Shown: positions 1 to 9,360, counted from the first letter of the stretch. The stretch is DNA of 44,996 nt from Coriobacteriaceae bacterium (GCA_902364645.1 CABJEP010000013.1:26962-71957), one strand, 5' to 3'. Made by a program: numbers and translations. Notes: generated by a model not told the origin, from the letters alone.

Positions 1-41
1 CTGCATCAACCGCAGGCAGCGCGCCTTGTTCTGTTTGTAAG

Positions 42-211
42 GGAAACTGCATCCCATAATTCCGGCTCAGAATGGGATGCACTTTCCGCAACGGGCCTCT
101 CGCGGAAACTGCATCCCACTCTGGGCGCCCATTCCGGGATGCAGTTTCCGCAACAGGTCGCCCGCGGAAACCACATCCCGTTCCGAGCCTTCAAAGCGGG
201 ACGCGGCTTCC
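42..211. repeat. Tandem array of three 62-bp units, each an inverted repeat
   Basis: Left arms start at 42, 104 and 166 and right arms at 74, 136 and 198, so the period is exactly 62 bp. The second unit has perfect 14-bp arms (GGAAACTGCATCCC / GGGATGCAGTTTCC). The first has one mismatch. The third differs at three positions that all become G-U pairs in RNA from the minus strand. Loops of about 18 nt differ between copies while the arms are kept. The array begins two dozen bases after the stop codon of the minus-strand antiporter, so it would lie in its 3' UTR. It may continue off the left edge (CTGCATC at 1-7 looks like a remnant). Confidence 0.8.
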
Positions 212-226
212 CCGAGAGAGTATCGA

Positions 227-1789
227 CTACTTACCGTCGTCGTCCTCGGCTTCTTCTCTTGCATAGAGCTCCAGCATGCGGCGGCGGTATTCGCGCACGG
301 CGAGCTTGGCGCGCTCCAAGCGGCGACGCTCGCGCTGGGTCAGCTCGGACGGGTCGACCTCGTCTCCATAGGTCTTATCGGCAAGCAGGTGCGCCGCGTC
401 CACGATGCGGGCATCGATGTGGCCGCTCGCCGCCTCGGCAGAAAGACGCTCGGCAATCGTATCGAGCGTAGGCAGGCCCTCGAATACGCGACCATGGCCA
501 TGCGAAGTCAGCAGCTCGTGCTCGCGTGCGAGCAGGCTCGCCAAATCGTGGTGAGCGCGCAGGATATCGAGCGCATCGGATGGATGCTCGGCAACCTCTG
601 CCACGGCGGCGACCGGTGCGGCGTCGACCACGCGGTAGAAGAGCTGCGCGAGCAATGGCATCAAGAACACCGTGATGGCGCCGGCGGCAACCATAACCGA
701 CGCGATGTCTTGCGACAGCGCACCCGCGTTGACGGCAACGCTCGTCACGGCAACGATGATCGGCAGCGCCGTGGTGCAGTAGAGCGCCACGGTGATGCGG
801 CCATACGCCGAGACATCGCGCGTCGCAGGACAAATGCTCATAGAGATAAGAATGGGCACGGCACGAATAATCAACAACGCCACGATAAAGCCCGCGAGCA
901 GCCCGGGACGCGACGCCACGGCCGTCAGGTCGATCTTTGCGCCCGATACGGTAAAGAACACCGGAATCAAAAAGCCGTAGGCCAGGCCGTCGAGCTTGGT
1001 CTCGAGCGTATGGTTGCCCTCGGGGATGATATAGCGCAGGACAAAGCCGGCGGCAAAAGAACCCAACACGATGTCGAGATCAAAGACGGCCGAGAACGCC
1101 GCGAGCGTGACCAGGATGAGCACCGTCAGGCGCACGAAGGTCTGCGACGTGGTATCGGCACGTTCCTCGACAAACGCAAAGAAGCGGCTGCCGACGCGCT
1201 TGGAGCGGCTTGGAACCACGGCCAGCAACACGCAAACCACCGCAAACAAGCCAAGGATTACGAGCGTTTGGATGCCAGTGCGGGCAGACAGCAACACCGA
1301 CATAGCAAGCACGGGTCCAAGTTCGCCCCAGGTGCCATACGCGAGAATCGAGTCGCCCACACGCGTGCCAGTGAGCGAGCGCTCACGCATGATGGGCACG
1401 AGTGTGCCGAGCGCCGTCGAAGTAAGGGCAAGCGTCACGGCGATACCGTCGAAATGACTGACCGAGAACCACGGGGTAAAGCGCACGGCAAGCCAGGCGA
1501 TACCAAACGTGACGACCCACGTCGCCAAGCCGTAGCGCCCCTCGACGCCCGTGATGCTCTTGGGATCGATCTCAAAGCCGGCAAGCAAGAACAAAAAGGC
1601 CAGACCGAGCTCGGACACAAGCGAGACCTCGGTATCTACATGGATGACGCCGAGCATATGAGGTCCCAGCACTGCGCCGAGCACGAGCAAAAAGACCGTC
1701 TCGGGAACGGGTTTTCCAGGAATCGCCGAGGCGATGAAGGGGCTTGCAAAGGCCACGAGCGCGATGATGGCGAGCGAAACGAATGCCAT
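227..1789 (-). CDS. Cation/proton antiporter, CPA2 (Kef/NhaS3-like) family
   Basis: This 520-residue protein is an integral membrane antiporter that probably exchanges Na+ or K+ for H+. The first ~400 residues form about 12 hydrophobic segments typical of the Na+/H+ exchanger fold, with conserved stretches such as FLLAGFEIDPKS near residue 70 and LGSFAAGFVLRYI in the middle. The last ~110 residues are charged, rich in Arg/Glu and cytosolic; they contain no recognisable TrkA-N or universal-stress domain, so regulation differs from classic Kef. The ATG at 1789 is preceded by AAAGG. The gene diverges from purL, and its 3' end runs into the 62-bp hairpin array. The transported ion cannot be read from sequence. 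Confidence 0.85.
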   Translation of the reverse strand: MAFVSLAIIALVAFASPFIASAIPGKPVPETVFLLVLGAVLGPHMLGVIHVDTEVSLVSELGLAFLFLLAGFEIDPKSITGVEGRYGLATWVVTFGIAWLAVRFTPWFSVSHFDGIAVTLALTSTALGTLVPIMRERSLTGTRVGDSILAYGTWGELGPVLAMSVLLSARTGIQTLVILGLFAVVCVLLAVVPSRSKRVGSRFFAFVEERADTTSQTFVRLTVLILVTLAAFSAVFDLDIVLGSFAAGFVLRYIIPEGNHTLETKLDGLAYGFLIPVFFTVSGAKIDLTAVASRPGLLAGFIVALLIIRAVPILISMSICPATRDVSAYGRITVALYCTTALPIIVAVTSVAVNAGALSQDIASVMVAAGAITVFLMPLLAQLFYRVVDAAPVAAVAEVAEHPSDALDILRAHHDLASLLAREHELLTSHGHGRVFEGLPTLDTIAERLSAEAASGHIDARIVDAAHLLADKTYGDEVDPSELTQRERRRLERAKLAVREYRRRMLELYAREEAEDDDGK

Positions 1790-1973
1790 GTGATGCCTTT
1801 CTCTTGTTTGCGCTTCACTGTAGCACCCTCGCCGTCCTCAACGCGCCGCGAGCTGTCGTATCATAGTGAGGTTTACAAACATGTGGCTCAAGGCGACTGC
1901 GAGGCCCGCCCCGCAAACCGACCGCTGCCGCATACCGTACCGTACGCCCAACCGATCAGGAAGGCAGGAACCA

Positions 1974-4900
1974 ATGGTCTCTCGTATCTACGTGGAGAAG
2001 AAACCCGGGTTCGACGTCGAGGCTCAGCAGCTCAAGGGCGAGCTGACCGAGATTCTCGGCATCAAGGGCATCGAGGCCCTGAGGATCATCAACCGCTACG
2101 ACGTCGAGGGCATCGACGAGGAGCTTTTCCGCTCCTGCGTGCCGACCGTCTTTAGCGAGCCCCAGGTCGATGTGACCTACGACGAGCTCCCCGCAAGCGA
2201 TGGTGCCGTCTTTGCCGTCGAATTCCTGCCTGGCCAGTTTGACCAGCGCGCCGACTCCGCCAGCGAGTGCGTGCAGCTCATCAGCCAGGGCGAGCGCCCC
2301 GCCGTGCGCTCCGCCAAGGTCTATATGATCTCGGGCACTCTGGACGAAGCCGCCCTCGAGTCCATCAAGCACTACGTGGTGAACCCCGTCGAGGCCCGCA
2401 TCGCCTCACTCGACCTGCCCGAGACGCTGTACATGGAGACCCCCGAGCCCCAGCCCGTCGAAGTGCTCGACGGTTTCCGCGAACTCGACGAGGCCGGCCT
2501 TGCCGCCTTTATCTCCGAGCGCGGCCTTGCCATGGACGAGGCGGACATCGCCTTCTGCCAGCAGTACTTCCGCGATGAGGACCGCGACCCCACCATCACC
2601 GAAATCCGCGTGATCGACACCTATTGGTCCGACCACTGCCGCCACACCACCTTCGGCACCGTCTTGGACGACGTGACGATCGACGACGCCGTGGTACAGC
2701 AGGCCTTCGACCGCTACATGGAGATGCGCCACGAGCTCGGTCGCGACGCTAAGCCCGTCTGTCTCATGGACATGGGTACCATCGGCGCCAAGTACCTTAA
2801 GAAGACCGGCGTCATGACCGATGTCGACGAATCCGAGGAGATCAACGCCTGCACCGTCAAGGTGAAGGTCGATGTCGACGGCGAGGACCAGGACTGGCTG
2901 TTCCTCTTTAAGAACGAGACCCATAACCACCCGACCGAGATCGAGCCCTTCGGCGGTGCCGCCACCTGCGTGGGCGGTGCCATCCGTGACCCGCTCTCGG
3001 GCCGCAGCTATGTGTACCAGGCCATGCGCGTCACCGGCGCCGGCGACCCCACCGTCCCAGTTTCCGAGACGCTCGAGGGCAAGCTGCCACAGCGCAAGCT
3101 CGTGACCACTGCTGCCGCCGGCTACTCCAGCTACGGCAACCAGATCGGCCTTGCCACCGGTCAGGTCAACGAGCTCTATCACCCTGGCTACGTGGCCAAG
3201 CGCATGGAGGTTGGCGCCGTCGTGGGCGCTACCCCGGCAAACCACGTGCGCCGCGAATGCCCCGCCCCCACCGACAAGATCATCCTGCTGGGCGGCCGCA
3301 CCGGCCGTGACGGCATCGGTGGCGCCACCGGCTCCTCCAAGACCCAGAACACCGAGTCCATCGAGACCTCGGGTGCCGAGGTCCAGAAGGGCAACGCCCC
3401 AGTCGAGCGCAAGCTGCAGCGTCTGTTCCGCCGCGGCGACGCCTGCCGTCTGATCAAGCGCTGCAACGACTTTGGCGCCGGCGGCGTCTCGGTCGCCGTG
3501 GGCGAGCTTGCCGACGGCCTGTATGTCGACCTTGACACCGTGACCAAGAAGTACGACGGCCTTGACGGCACCGAGCTCGCTATCTCCGAGTCCCAGGAGC
3601 GCATGGCCTGCGCCGTCGCCGACGATGACGTCGAGGAGTTCATGGGTTACGCCGCCGAGGAGAACCTGGAGGCAACCGTCATCGCCGAGGTTACCGCCGA
3701 GCCGCGCATGCGCATGGCCTGGAACGGCGTTGCCATCGTCGATCTGTCCCGCGAGTTCCTCAACTCCAACGGTGCGCCCAAGCACCAGGTCGCCCACGTC
3801 TGCGCCCGCAGCGTGTGGCAGCCCAGCTGGGCCGGCACCACGCTTGCCGAACGCATGACCTCGCTCGTCACCGATCTTAACGTCGCCTCCAACAAGGGCC
3901 TTTCCGAGCGCTTCGACTCCACCATCGGCGCCGCGACCGTGCTCATGCCCTTTGGTGGCAAAACGCAGCTCACTCCGAGCTCTGCCATGGTCGCCAAGTT
4001 CCCCGTGGACGGCGAGACCACCACGGCGAGCGCTATGGCATGGGGTTTCAACCCCTACCTGATGGAGGCCGACCAGTTTGCAGGCGCCTACCTGTCCGTG
4101 GTCGAGTCCATCGCCAAGCTCGTTGCCGCCGGCTTTGAGCACAAGCGCGCTTACCTCTCCTTCCAAGAGTACTTTGAGCGTCTGCGCACCGAAGCCGAGC
4201 GTTGGGGCAAGCCCATGGCAGCCGTCCTGGGTGCCCTTATGGCCCAGGTCGACCTGGGTGCCGGTGCCATCGGCGGCAAGGACTCCATGAGCGGTTCGTT
4301 TGAGGACGAGGCCGGCGAGCTCAACGTTCCGCCGACCCTGATCAGCTTCGCTGTCGCCGTGGGCAAGGCAGCCCGCGCCGTCTCCCCCGAGTTCAAGGGC
4401 CTCACGCACCGCGTCGTCCGCATCGCCCCCGCCACCTATGGCCAGGACTACCGTCCCGATGCTCAGCAGCTTCTCGCCGCATTTGACGCCGTCGAGGCGC
4501 TCACCGCCACTGGCGACGCCCTGGCCGTCTCCACGCCCGGCTATGGCTGCGGCGCCGAGAGCCTCTTTAAGATGTGCGTCGGCAACCAGATCGGTATCGA
4601 GCTTGCCGAGGATGTGGACGTGGAGAGCCTCTTCACCCCGCTCTATGGCAGCTTTATCGTCGAGCTCGCCGAGGATGCCGAGCTGCCCGAGGTCGCCGAC
4701 GGCGTTGTCGTCGAGCCCCTGGGCACCACCGTCGAGGGTTATGTCATCGATACCGGCTCCGAGGTCATCGAGCTCTCCGAGCTCCAGGAGGCCTGGGAGA
4801 GCGGCATCGAGGGCGTCTTTGCCTACCGCAGCGCCGGCGAGACCGCCGAGGTCGAGACCATCGACTTCCGTGCCAAGGATATCCACGTGTACGGCGGCGC

Positions 4901-5720
4901 CAAGATCGCCCGCCCGCGCGTGGTAATCCCCGTGTTCCCCGGCAACAACTGCGAGTACGACAGCGCCCGCGCCTTCCGTGCCGCCGGCGCCGAGGCCGAC
5001 ACCTTCGTGATCAACAACCTCACGCCCGAGGCCGTCGCCGAGAGCACCCACGAGCTTGCCCGCCGCATCCGTGCAAGCCAGATCGTCATGATCCCCGGCG
5101 GCTTCTCGGGCGGCGACGAGCCCGATGGCTCCGCCAAGTTCATCACGGCGTTCTTCCGCGCTCCCGAGGTCACCGAGGCAGTCCGCGACCTGCTCAAGGC
5201 CCGCGACGGCCTGATGCTGGGTATCTGCAACGGCTTCCAGGCCCTGATCAAGCTCGGTCTGGTGCCCTACGGCGACATCGTCGACGCCACGCCCGATGCG
5301 CCCACGCTGACGTTCAACACCATCGGTCGCCATCAGAGCCGTCTGGTGCGCACCCGTATCTCGTCCAACCTGTCCCCGTGGCTGTCGCAGTGCAGCCTGG
5401 ACGACCCCTACACCGTCGCCATCAGCCACGGCGAGGGCCGCTTTGTCGCCAATGACGAAGTGCTCGCCCAGCTGATCGCAAACGGCCAGGTCGCCACGCA
5501 GTACGTGGGCGAGGACGGCAAGCCGAGCATGGACCTTTCCGTCAACCCCAACGGCTCCGCACTCGCCATCGAGGGCATCACGAGCCCCGACGGCCGCGTT
5601 CTGGGCAAGATGGGCCATGCCGAGCGTCGCGGCGACAACCTGTACCGCAACGTGCCCGAGCATGTCCCTGGCGATAAGTTCATGCCGATCTTTGAGAGCG
5701 GCGTGGCCTACTTCGCCTAA
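1974..5720 (+). CDS. purL: Phosphoribosylformylglycinamidine synthase, single-chain (PurL-PurQ fusion)
   Basis: Catalyses the ATP- and glutamine-dependent conversion of FGAR to FGAM, step four of de novo purine synthesis, in the cytosol. The 1248-residue chain contains an N-terminal PurS-like region, the synthetase core with the TYWSDHCRHTTFG motif and KNETHNHPTEIEPFGGAATC ATP/metal motif, and a C-terminal class I glutaminase (from about residue 980) with nucleophile Cys1085 in GICNGFQ and a FPGNNCEYD oxyanion region. Length and architecture fit the large single-chain form, so separate purQ and purS are not needed. The frame is open from 1866, but ATG 1974 follows AGGAAGGCAGGAACC and begins MVSRIYVEKK, which suits the family. 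A strong terminator follows at 5759. Confidence 0.96.
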   Translation: MVSRIYVEKKPGFDVEAQQLKGELTEILGIKGIEALRIINRYDVEGIDEELFRSCVPTVFSEPQVDVTYDELPASDGAVFAVEFLPGQFDQRADSASECVQLISQGERPAVRSAKVYMISGTLDEAALESIKHYVVNPVEARIASLDLPETLYMETPEPQPVEVLDGFRELDEAGLAAFISERGLAMDEADIAFCQQYFRDEDRDPTITEIRVIDTYWSDHCRHTTFGTVLDDVTIDDAVVQQAFDRYMEMRHELGRDAKPVCLMDMGTIGAKYLKKTGVMTDVDESEEINACTVKVKVDVDGEDQDWLFLFKNETHNHPTEIEPFGGAATCVGGAIRDPLSGRSYVYQAMRVTGAGDPTVPVSETLEGKLPQRKLVTTAAAGYSSYGNQIGLATGQVNELYHPGYVAKRMEVGAVVGATPANHVRRECPAPTDKIILLGGRTGRDGIGGATGSSKTQNTESIETSGAEVQKGNAPVERKLQRLFRRGDACRLIKRCNDFGAGGVSVAVGELADGLYVDLDTVTKKYDGLDGTELAISESQERMACAVADDDVEEFMGYAAEENLEATVIAEVTAEPRMRMAWNGVAIVDLSREFLNSNGAPKHQVAHVCARSVWQPSWAGTTLAERMTSLVTDLNVASNKGLSERFDSTIGAATVLMPFGGKTQLTPSSAMVAKFPVDGETTTASAMAWGFNPYLMEADQFAGAYLSVVESIAKLVAAGFEHKRAYLSFQEYFERLRTEAERWGKPMAAVLGALMAQVDLGAGAIGGKDSMSGSFEDEAGELNVPPTLISFAVAVGKAARAVSPEFKGLTHRVVRIAPATYGQDYRPDAQQLLAAFDAVEALTATGDALAVSTPGYGCGAESLFKMCVGNQIGIELAEDVDVESLFTPLYGSFIVELAEDAELPEVADGVVVEPLGTTVEGYVIDTGSEVIELSELQEAWESGIEGVFAYRSAGETAEVETIDFRAKDIHVYGGAKIARPRVVIPVFPGNNCEYDSARAFRAAGAEADTFVINNLTPEAVAESTHELARRIRASQIVMIPGGFSGGDEPDGSAKFITAFFRAPEVTEAVRDLLKARDGLMLGICNGFQALIKLGLVPYGDIVDATPDAPTLTFNTIGRHQSRLVRTRISSNLSPWLSQCSLDDPYTVAISHGEGRFVANDEVLAQLIANGQVATQYVGEDGKPSMDLSVNPNGSALAIEGITSPDGRVLGKMGHAERRGDNLYRNVPEHVPGDKFMPIFESGVAYFA

Positions 5721-5758
5721 ACCTTTCCCATCGGGTACAATCCCTTCGGGTAACAACA

Positions 5759-5794
5759 CCCGCCACCGGCACGCCCGGTGGCGGGTTCTTTTTT
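5759..5794 (+). terminator. Rho-independent terminator after purL
   Basis: An 11-bp perfect stem (CCCGCCACCGG at 5759-5769, CCGGTGGCGGG at 5775-5785) with a 5-nt loop is followed by TTCTTTTTT. It lies 38 bp after the purL stop and ends 26 bp before the next start. Confidence 0.93.
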
Positions 5795-5819
5795 GCTTCG
5801 CGCATACAGAAAGGACATC

Positions 5820-6755
5820 ATGGAAAGCCGCAAGCCGTATCTCGCCACCCTGCCCGGACTCATCCTGGGCTGCCTCGTCTGCTGCGCACTCTGGGGGTCG
5901 GCTTTCCCCTGCATCAAGATCGGCTACGAGCTGTTTGGCATCCCCGCGCATGATAGCGCCTCGCAGCTGCTCTTCGCAGGTTTGCGCTTTACGCTTGCCG
6001 GCGCCCTGGTTATCGTTGGGATGAGCACGGCTCAGCGCCGTCCACTCGTTCCGCAAGCCCGCGATATCAAGCCCATCTGCATCTTGTCGCTCTTCCAGAC
6101 CATCGGCCAGTACTTCTTTTTCTACCTTGGTCTCTCCCATGCAAGCGCTATGTCGAGTTCCATCATTGAAGCCAGCGCCAACTTCCTCGCAATCCTCTTT
6201 GCCGCCCTGGCGTTTCGCACCGAGAAGCTCGATACGGCCAAGGTGCTTGGCTGTATGCTGGGCTTTGCCGGCGTCGCGCTCGTCAACCTTTCGGGCGCGG
6301 ACGGCACCTTTGGCTTTACGCTCGACGGAGAGGGCTTTATCCTAGCCTCCACCGTCGCGGGTGCCCTTTCGACCTGCCTGATTGGCATCTTCTCGCGCGA
6401 GCACGACGGCGTCTTGCTTGCCGGGTGGCAGTTTTTAGTCGGTGGCGTGGTCCTTACCGCCATCGGGTTTTTGATGGGCGGCACGTTGTCCCCCACCGAA
6501 ATCGCCCCCGCCATCGCGCTCATCATTTATATGGCACTCATTTCCGCCGTCGCGTACTCGCTGTGGTCCCGCCTGCTCGCCGTCAACCCCGTCAGCCGCG
6601 TTTCGGTCTTTGGCTTTATGAACCCGGTCTTTGGCGTGCTGTTGAGCGCACTGCTGCTCGACGAGGGCGCTGGCACGAGCCCCGTTACCGTCATCGTTGC
6701 CCTACTGTTGGTCTGCGGCGGCATCATCATCGTCAACAAACCCAAAAAGGTCTAA
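5820..6755 (+). CDS. EamA/DMT-superfamily membrane transporter
   Basis: A 311-residue integral membrane protein with ten predicted transmembrane segments in two EamA repeats (about residues 15-150 and 165-305). Members of the drug/metabolite transporter superfamily export amino acids, nucleosides or other metabolites; the substrate cannot be inferred here. The typical first-helix pattern CALWGSAFPCIKIGYEL is visible near residue 25, and the second half ends in a hydrophobic helix followed by NKPKK. The frame opens upstream inside the purL terminator, but ATG 5820 with AGAAAGGA eight bases before it (MESRKPYLATL) is the better start. It is probably transcribed alone. Confidence 0.88.
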   Translation: MESRKPYLATLPGLILGCLVCCALWGSAFPCIKIGYELFGIPAHDSASQLLFAGLRFTLAGALVIVGMSTAQRRPLVPQARDIKPICILSLFQTIGQYFFFYLGLSHASAMSSSIIEASANFLAILFAALAFRTEKLDTAKVLGCMLGFAGVALVNLSGADGTFGFTLDGEGFILASTVAGALSTCLIGIFSREHDGVLLAGWQFLVGGVVLTAIGFLMGGTLSPTEIAPAIALIIYMALISAVAYSLWSRLLAVNPVSRVSVFGFMNPVFGVLLSALLLDEGAGTSPVTVIVALLLVCGGIIIVNKPKKV

Positions 6756-6831
6756 CGAACTGCCCTTATTAGCAGAGGGGATTCATATACTTTAGTTTAA
6801 TGGAGTACATCGGAGAGCCGAGGGCCGCCAT

Positions 6832-6855
6832 GCACGCAAGCGTGTGCCCCTTTTT
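6832..6855 (+). terminator. Possible weak terminator after the EamA gene
   Basis: A short hairpin (CACG/CGTG, extendable with G-U pairs) is followed by CCCCTTTTT, lying between the convergent EamA and diguanylate cyclase genes. The stem is only about 4-6 bp, so this is tentative. Confidence 0.35.
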
Positions 6856-7998
6856 CTAGCGTATCTGGACGCCGGACTTCTTTTTCTCGGCCTTGACGCG
6901 GTAGAGCTCCGCGTCGGCAGCGCGAAGCAAGTCTTGCCAGGTATCGACACCATCACCGACCCGTGCGTAGCCGATGGACATCCGCAACAGATACGGAACC
7001 TCGGCACGTGCGAGCTCGTCGCTGATTGCCGCACACAGACGCACGATGTCCTGCTCCGCCGCCGCCTTTTGAAGCACCACGAACTCATCGCCGCCATAAC
7101 GTGCGATAAAGCCACCAGACGCCGAGCAGACCTCTTTGAGCGTAGCAGATATGACCTGGAGGGCATGATCGCCCTCAACATGTCCATACCGGTCGTTAAT
7201 CTGCTTAAAGCCGTCAGCGTCCATCATAAGCAGATATACATCTTCGGCCTGATCCACATTTGAAAAGAGCGACAGCATATAGGTCTCAAAACGGTTGCGA
7301 TTGTTGAGGCCAGTCAACGGGTCGGTCGAGATCAGCTGCTCCTGATAGATGATGTAGAGCAGCAGGATGCTCAGCGTTATACCGACACAAAGGCCCGGTA
7401 CCGAAAACAAAACCTGGAAGGTACCGCCCACCAGAGCGGGAACCACAAAAAAGGCGAGGGTGCGATAAATGGCCTTCGTTTGCAGGCTTTCGACTTTTCG
7501 AGCCTGAATAAAGGCATGCAAGGACGTATATATGATGTAGCAGTAGCTCACGATAGGCTGAATCATATAAAGCGCTCCGCGACGATATACGCCCTGCGCA
7601 TCGATATAGAACATAGTGTGCGTCCAGTAGCTGGTAAATGCCAGCACGACCACCAATACGGTTGGCAACGTCACGATCGCAACCCTATAGCGCGCGGTCA
7701 AAAGGCGAGAGCCCTGCACTGTCTCGGAATAGAAAAACCAAATGAGGCACGCGATGGCGAACAGCGAAAACGAGACCGCGTTGGAAATCCAGTTGGCCGT
7801 GATGCCTACAGGAGTGCTCACGCCGTCCGAGAGCGTCCAGATCATATCGAAGAAAATGTAGGCAGCAGAGGTATAGCCGAGCATGCTAAACAAGAGCTGC
7901 TGGGTACTCGAGAACAAGGAGCGATGACTTCGCGCGGCAAGCCCGATAAGAACAATCATGCATAGCAGGAATATCTCAATCTTGAGTGCCTTAACCAC
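6856..7998 (-). CDS. Membrane-bound diguanylate cyclase (GGDEF)
   Basis: The C-terminal ~165 residues are a GGDEF domain expected to make cyclic di-GMP from two GTP: TDPLTGLNNRNRFETY opens it and the active-site loop YGGDEF lies at residues 301-306 of 380. The N-terminal ~210 residues contain about six hydrophobic helices, a membrane sensor of unknown ligand. The usual inhibitory RxxD site five residues before GGDEF is absent (ASGG there), so product inhibition by this route is not expected. The frame is open to 8082, but GTG 7998 follows AAGGGA by nine bases and starts directly before the first membrane helix; this is preferred. An extended -10 (8088-8096) lies upstream. Confidence 0.88.
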   Translation of the reverse strand: MVKALKIEIFLLCMIVLIGLAARSHRSLFSSTQQLLFSMLGYTSAAYIFFDMIWTLSDGVSTPVGITANWISNAVSFSLFAIACLIWFFYSETVQGSRLLTARYRVAIVTLPTVLVVVLAFTSYWTHTMFYIDAQGVYRRGALYMIQPIVSYCYIIYTSLHAFIQARKVESLQTKAIYRTLAFFVVPALVGGTFQVLFSVPGLCVGITLSILLLYIIYQEQLISTDPLTGLNNRNRFETYMLSLFSNVDQAEDVYLLMMDADGFKQINDRYGHVEGDHALQVISATLKEVCSASGGFIARYGGDEFVVLQKAAAEQDIVRLCAAISDELARAEVPYLLRMSIGYARVGDGVDTWQDLLRAADAELYRVKAEKKKSGVQIR

Positions 7999-8087
7999 TA
8001 GACGCCATCCCTTCAATATCCAAGTGGCCAGAATCGCCCGATTCGTGTCTGGGCAATAAACACCCCTATTCCGCAGGGGCAATGGGG

Positions 8088-8096
8088 ATAATAGCA
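8088..8096 (-). promoter_or_regulatory. Extended -10 promoter for the diguanylate cyclase
   Basis: Reading the minus strand, TGCTATTAT matches an extended -10 (TGn plus TATTAT). It lies about 90 bp before the chosen GTG start. The leader between contains a small CCCCT/AGGGG hairpin (8063-8079). No clear -35 was seen, as is usual for extended -10 promoters. Confidence 0.5.
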
Positions 8097-8100
8097 GAGC

Positions 8101-8136
8101 GCCCGAACGTCACTGCAAGACAGCTTTTGTTCGGGC
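8101..8136. other. Perfect 8-bp inverted repeat in the gap between two minus-strand genes
   Basis: GCCCGAAC at 8101-8108 and GTTCGGGC at 8129-8136 flank a 20-nt spacer. It sits downstream of the kdgT-like gene and just upstream of the diguanylate cyclase promoter. No U-run follows on the minus strand, so it is either a weak terminator or a regulator-binding site. Confidence 0.45.
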
Positions 8137-8187
8137 ACTCGAACGGCGCGAATTGCACACGCCGGCTTGATTGACTCGCGTCGACGA

Positions 8188-9210
8188 TTACTCGCCGTCG
8201 ATGTCGGTCGCGACGGCCTCCTCAATAGCCTCGACGCCTTCGGCCGACAGATCCTCTTTGCCGTGGCAGAACTTCTTATCGACCCAGCCGGTCAGAATCG
8301 GAGCCATGATTGCCGTGATGATAACGGCAGTGGCGATCTGGGCGTACGCGGTGGGTGCAAGCTCGGCGTAGCGCGGCGCGACCTCGGCGAGGGCGACCGG
8401 CGTGGTCATGGCCGTGCCGGCAATGGTGGAGCATGCCACAGCCGCCTTACCGTTGCCGCCACACAGGCGCTCGAAGGCAAAGGTAATGGGACCGACGATA
8501 AAGAGCGTGATGAGGCCCAGCAGGATGCCCGAAATGCCACCGGCGATGAAGCTCGAAAGGCTCATGGACGCACCGAGCTGAAATCCGATGACGGCAATCG
8601 CGGGATTGGCACCGGGAACCAGCAGGTTCTTGATAAACGGGAACAGGTTGCCCAAAACCATGCCAATAACGAGTGGCAAGATGGAGCCGATAATGGTGCC
8701 AATGGGAATGTTGGCGAGGCCGGAAACACCGAGGATGATCATCGTGACGGCGGGGCCGGCCGTAAAGAACAGGATACCGACGGCGCCCTGCTCGGACTCA
8801 TCGCCGAACTCGCCCATGATGCCCGTATAGAGCGCCATGTTGCAAAACGTGATGCCGCCGATGATAGACACGGAGCTCAGACCCAGGAAGTTGTCGTTAA
8901 AGAAATATGCCACGCCCAGGCCGAGAGCCGCTGCGACGACCAGCTTGGGGATCAGCACGACGATGCCGGTCTTGATGGCGCCCGGCGTGGACTTAAAGCT
9001 GATGCCGGCGCCCACAAACAGCAGGATCGCGGCGACGATGGTATTGGACCCACCGCGGCAGGCAGCCGTAAAGAAGCCGCCGATCTCAAAAACCTGCGGG
9101 CAGAAGGTGTTGAGCAAAAGACCGACGATCATGGGATAGATCATGATGTCGCCCGGGATGCGCGGGACCTTGAATTTCTTTTGCTCGTTGGCGGTTGCTT
9201 CCTGTGCCAT
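8188..9210 (-). CDS. kdgT: 2-keto-3-deoxygluconate permease family transporter
   Basis: A 340-residue membrane protein of the KdgT family, whose characterised member imports 2-keto-3-deoxygluconate with H+ during pectin/uronate degradation. Around ten hydrophobic segments are visible, starting after a short charged N-terminus (MAQEATANEQKKFKVPRIPG). The family-like stretches GGFFTAACRGGSNTIVAAI and FVGAGISFKSTPGAIKTG are present. ATG 9210 is preceded by GGGGG, five bases away, and is preferred over an upstream in-frame start at 9240. No uronate-catabolic genes are adjacent, so the real substrate may be a related sugar acid. The tail is acidic (EDLSAEGVEAIEE). Confidence 0.82.
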   Translation of the reverse strand: MAQEATANEQKKFKVPRIPGDIMIYPMIVGLLLNTFCPQVFEIGGFFTAACRGGSNTIVAAILLFVGAGISFKSTPGAIKTGIVVLIPKLVVAAALGLGVAYFFNDNFLGLSSVSIIGGITFCNMALYTGIMGEFGDESEQGAVGILFFTAGPAVTMIILGVSGLANIPIGTIIGSILPLVIGMVLGNLFPFIKNLLVPGANPAIAVIGFQLGASMSLSSFIAGGISGILLGLITLFIVGPITFAFERLCGGNGKAAVACSTIAGTAMTTPVALAEVAPRYAELAPTAYAQIATAVIITAIMAPILTGWVDKKFCHGKEDLSAEGVEAIEEAVATDIDGE

Positions 9211-9360
9211 GAAACCCCCATTTTCGCTGACGGGATACAAAAGCCCACGTCACGCTTTGCTACAGTAAAGTTTGACCATGGTACCAGAAGAAATAGACCA
9301 GCTCGGTGAAAAATCCGACAAGTTGGGATGGAACGAGATTCGGCGCCCGCGACGCCACCC

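Noticed and set aside
42..227. CRISPR array
   Set aside because: Only three units, each internally palindromic with diverged arms, and no cas genes; a tandem hairpin repeat explains it better.
1866..1973. ZTP-type riboswitch before purL
   Set aside because: CCGACCGC near 1918-1925 recalls the 3' part of the ZTP motif, but the rest of the conserved core and the 5' part could not be found.
77..2155. 692-codon open frame opposite the antiporter gene
   Set aside because: Arg/His-rich low-complexity translation, runs through the hairpin array and into the purL start; a shadow of high GC content.
2406..6140. 1244-codon open frame antisense to purL
   Set aside because: It mirrors the C/G third-position bias of purL; composition is Gly/Ala/Val/Leu/Asp-rich with no domain, and purL is unmistakable on the other strand.
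8063..8079. c-di-GMP riboswitch in the diguanylate cyclase leader
   Set aside because: Only a 5-bp hairpin is present; the conserved GEMM core is missing.
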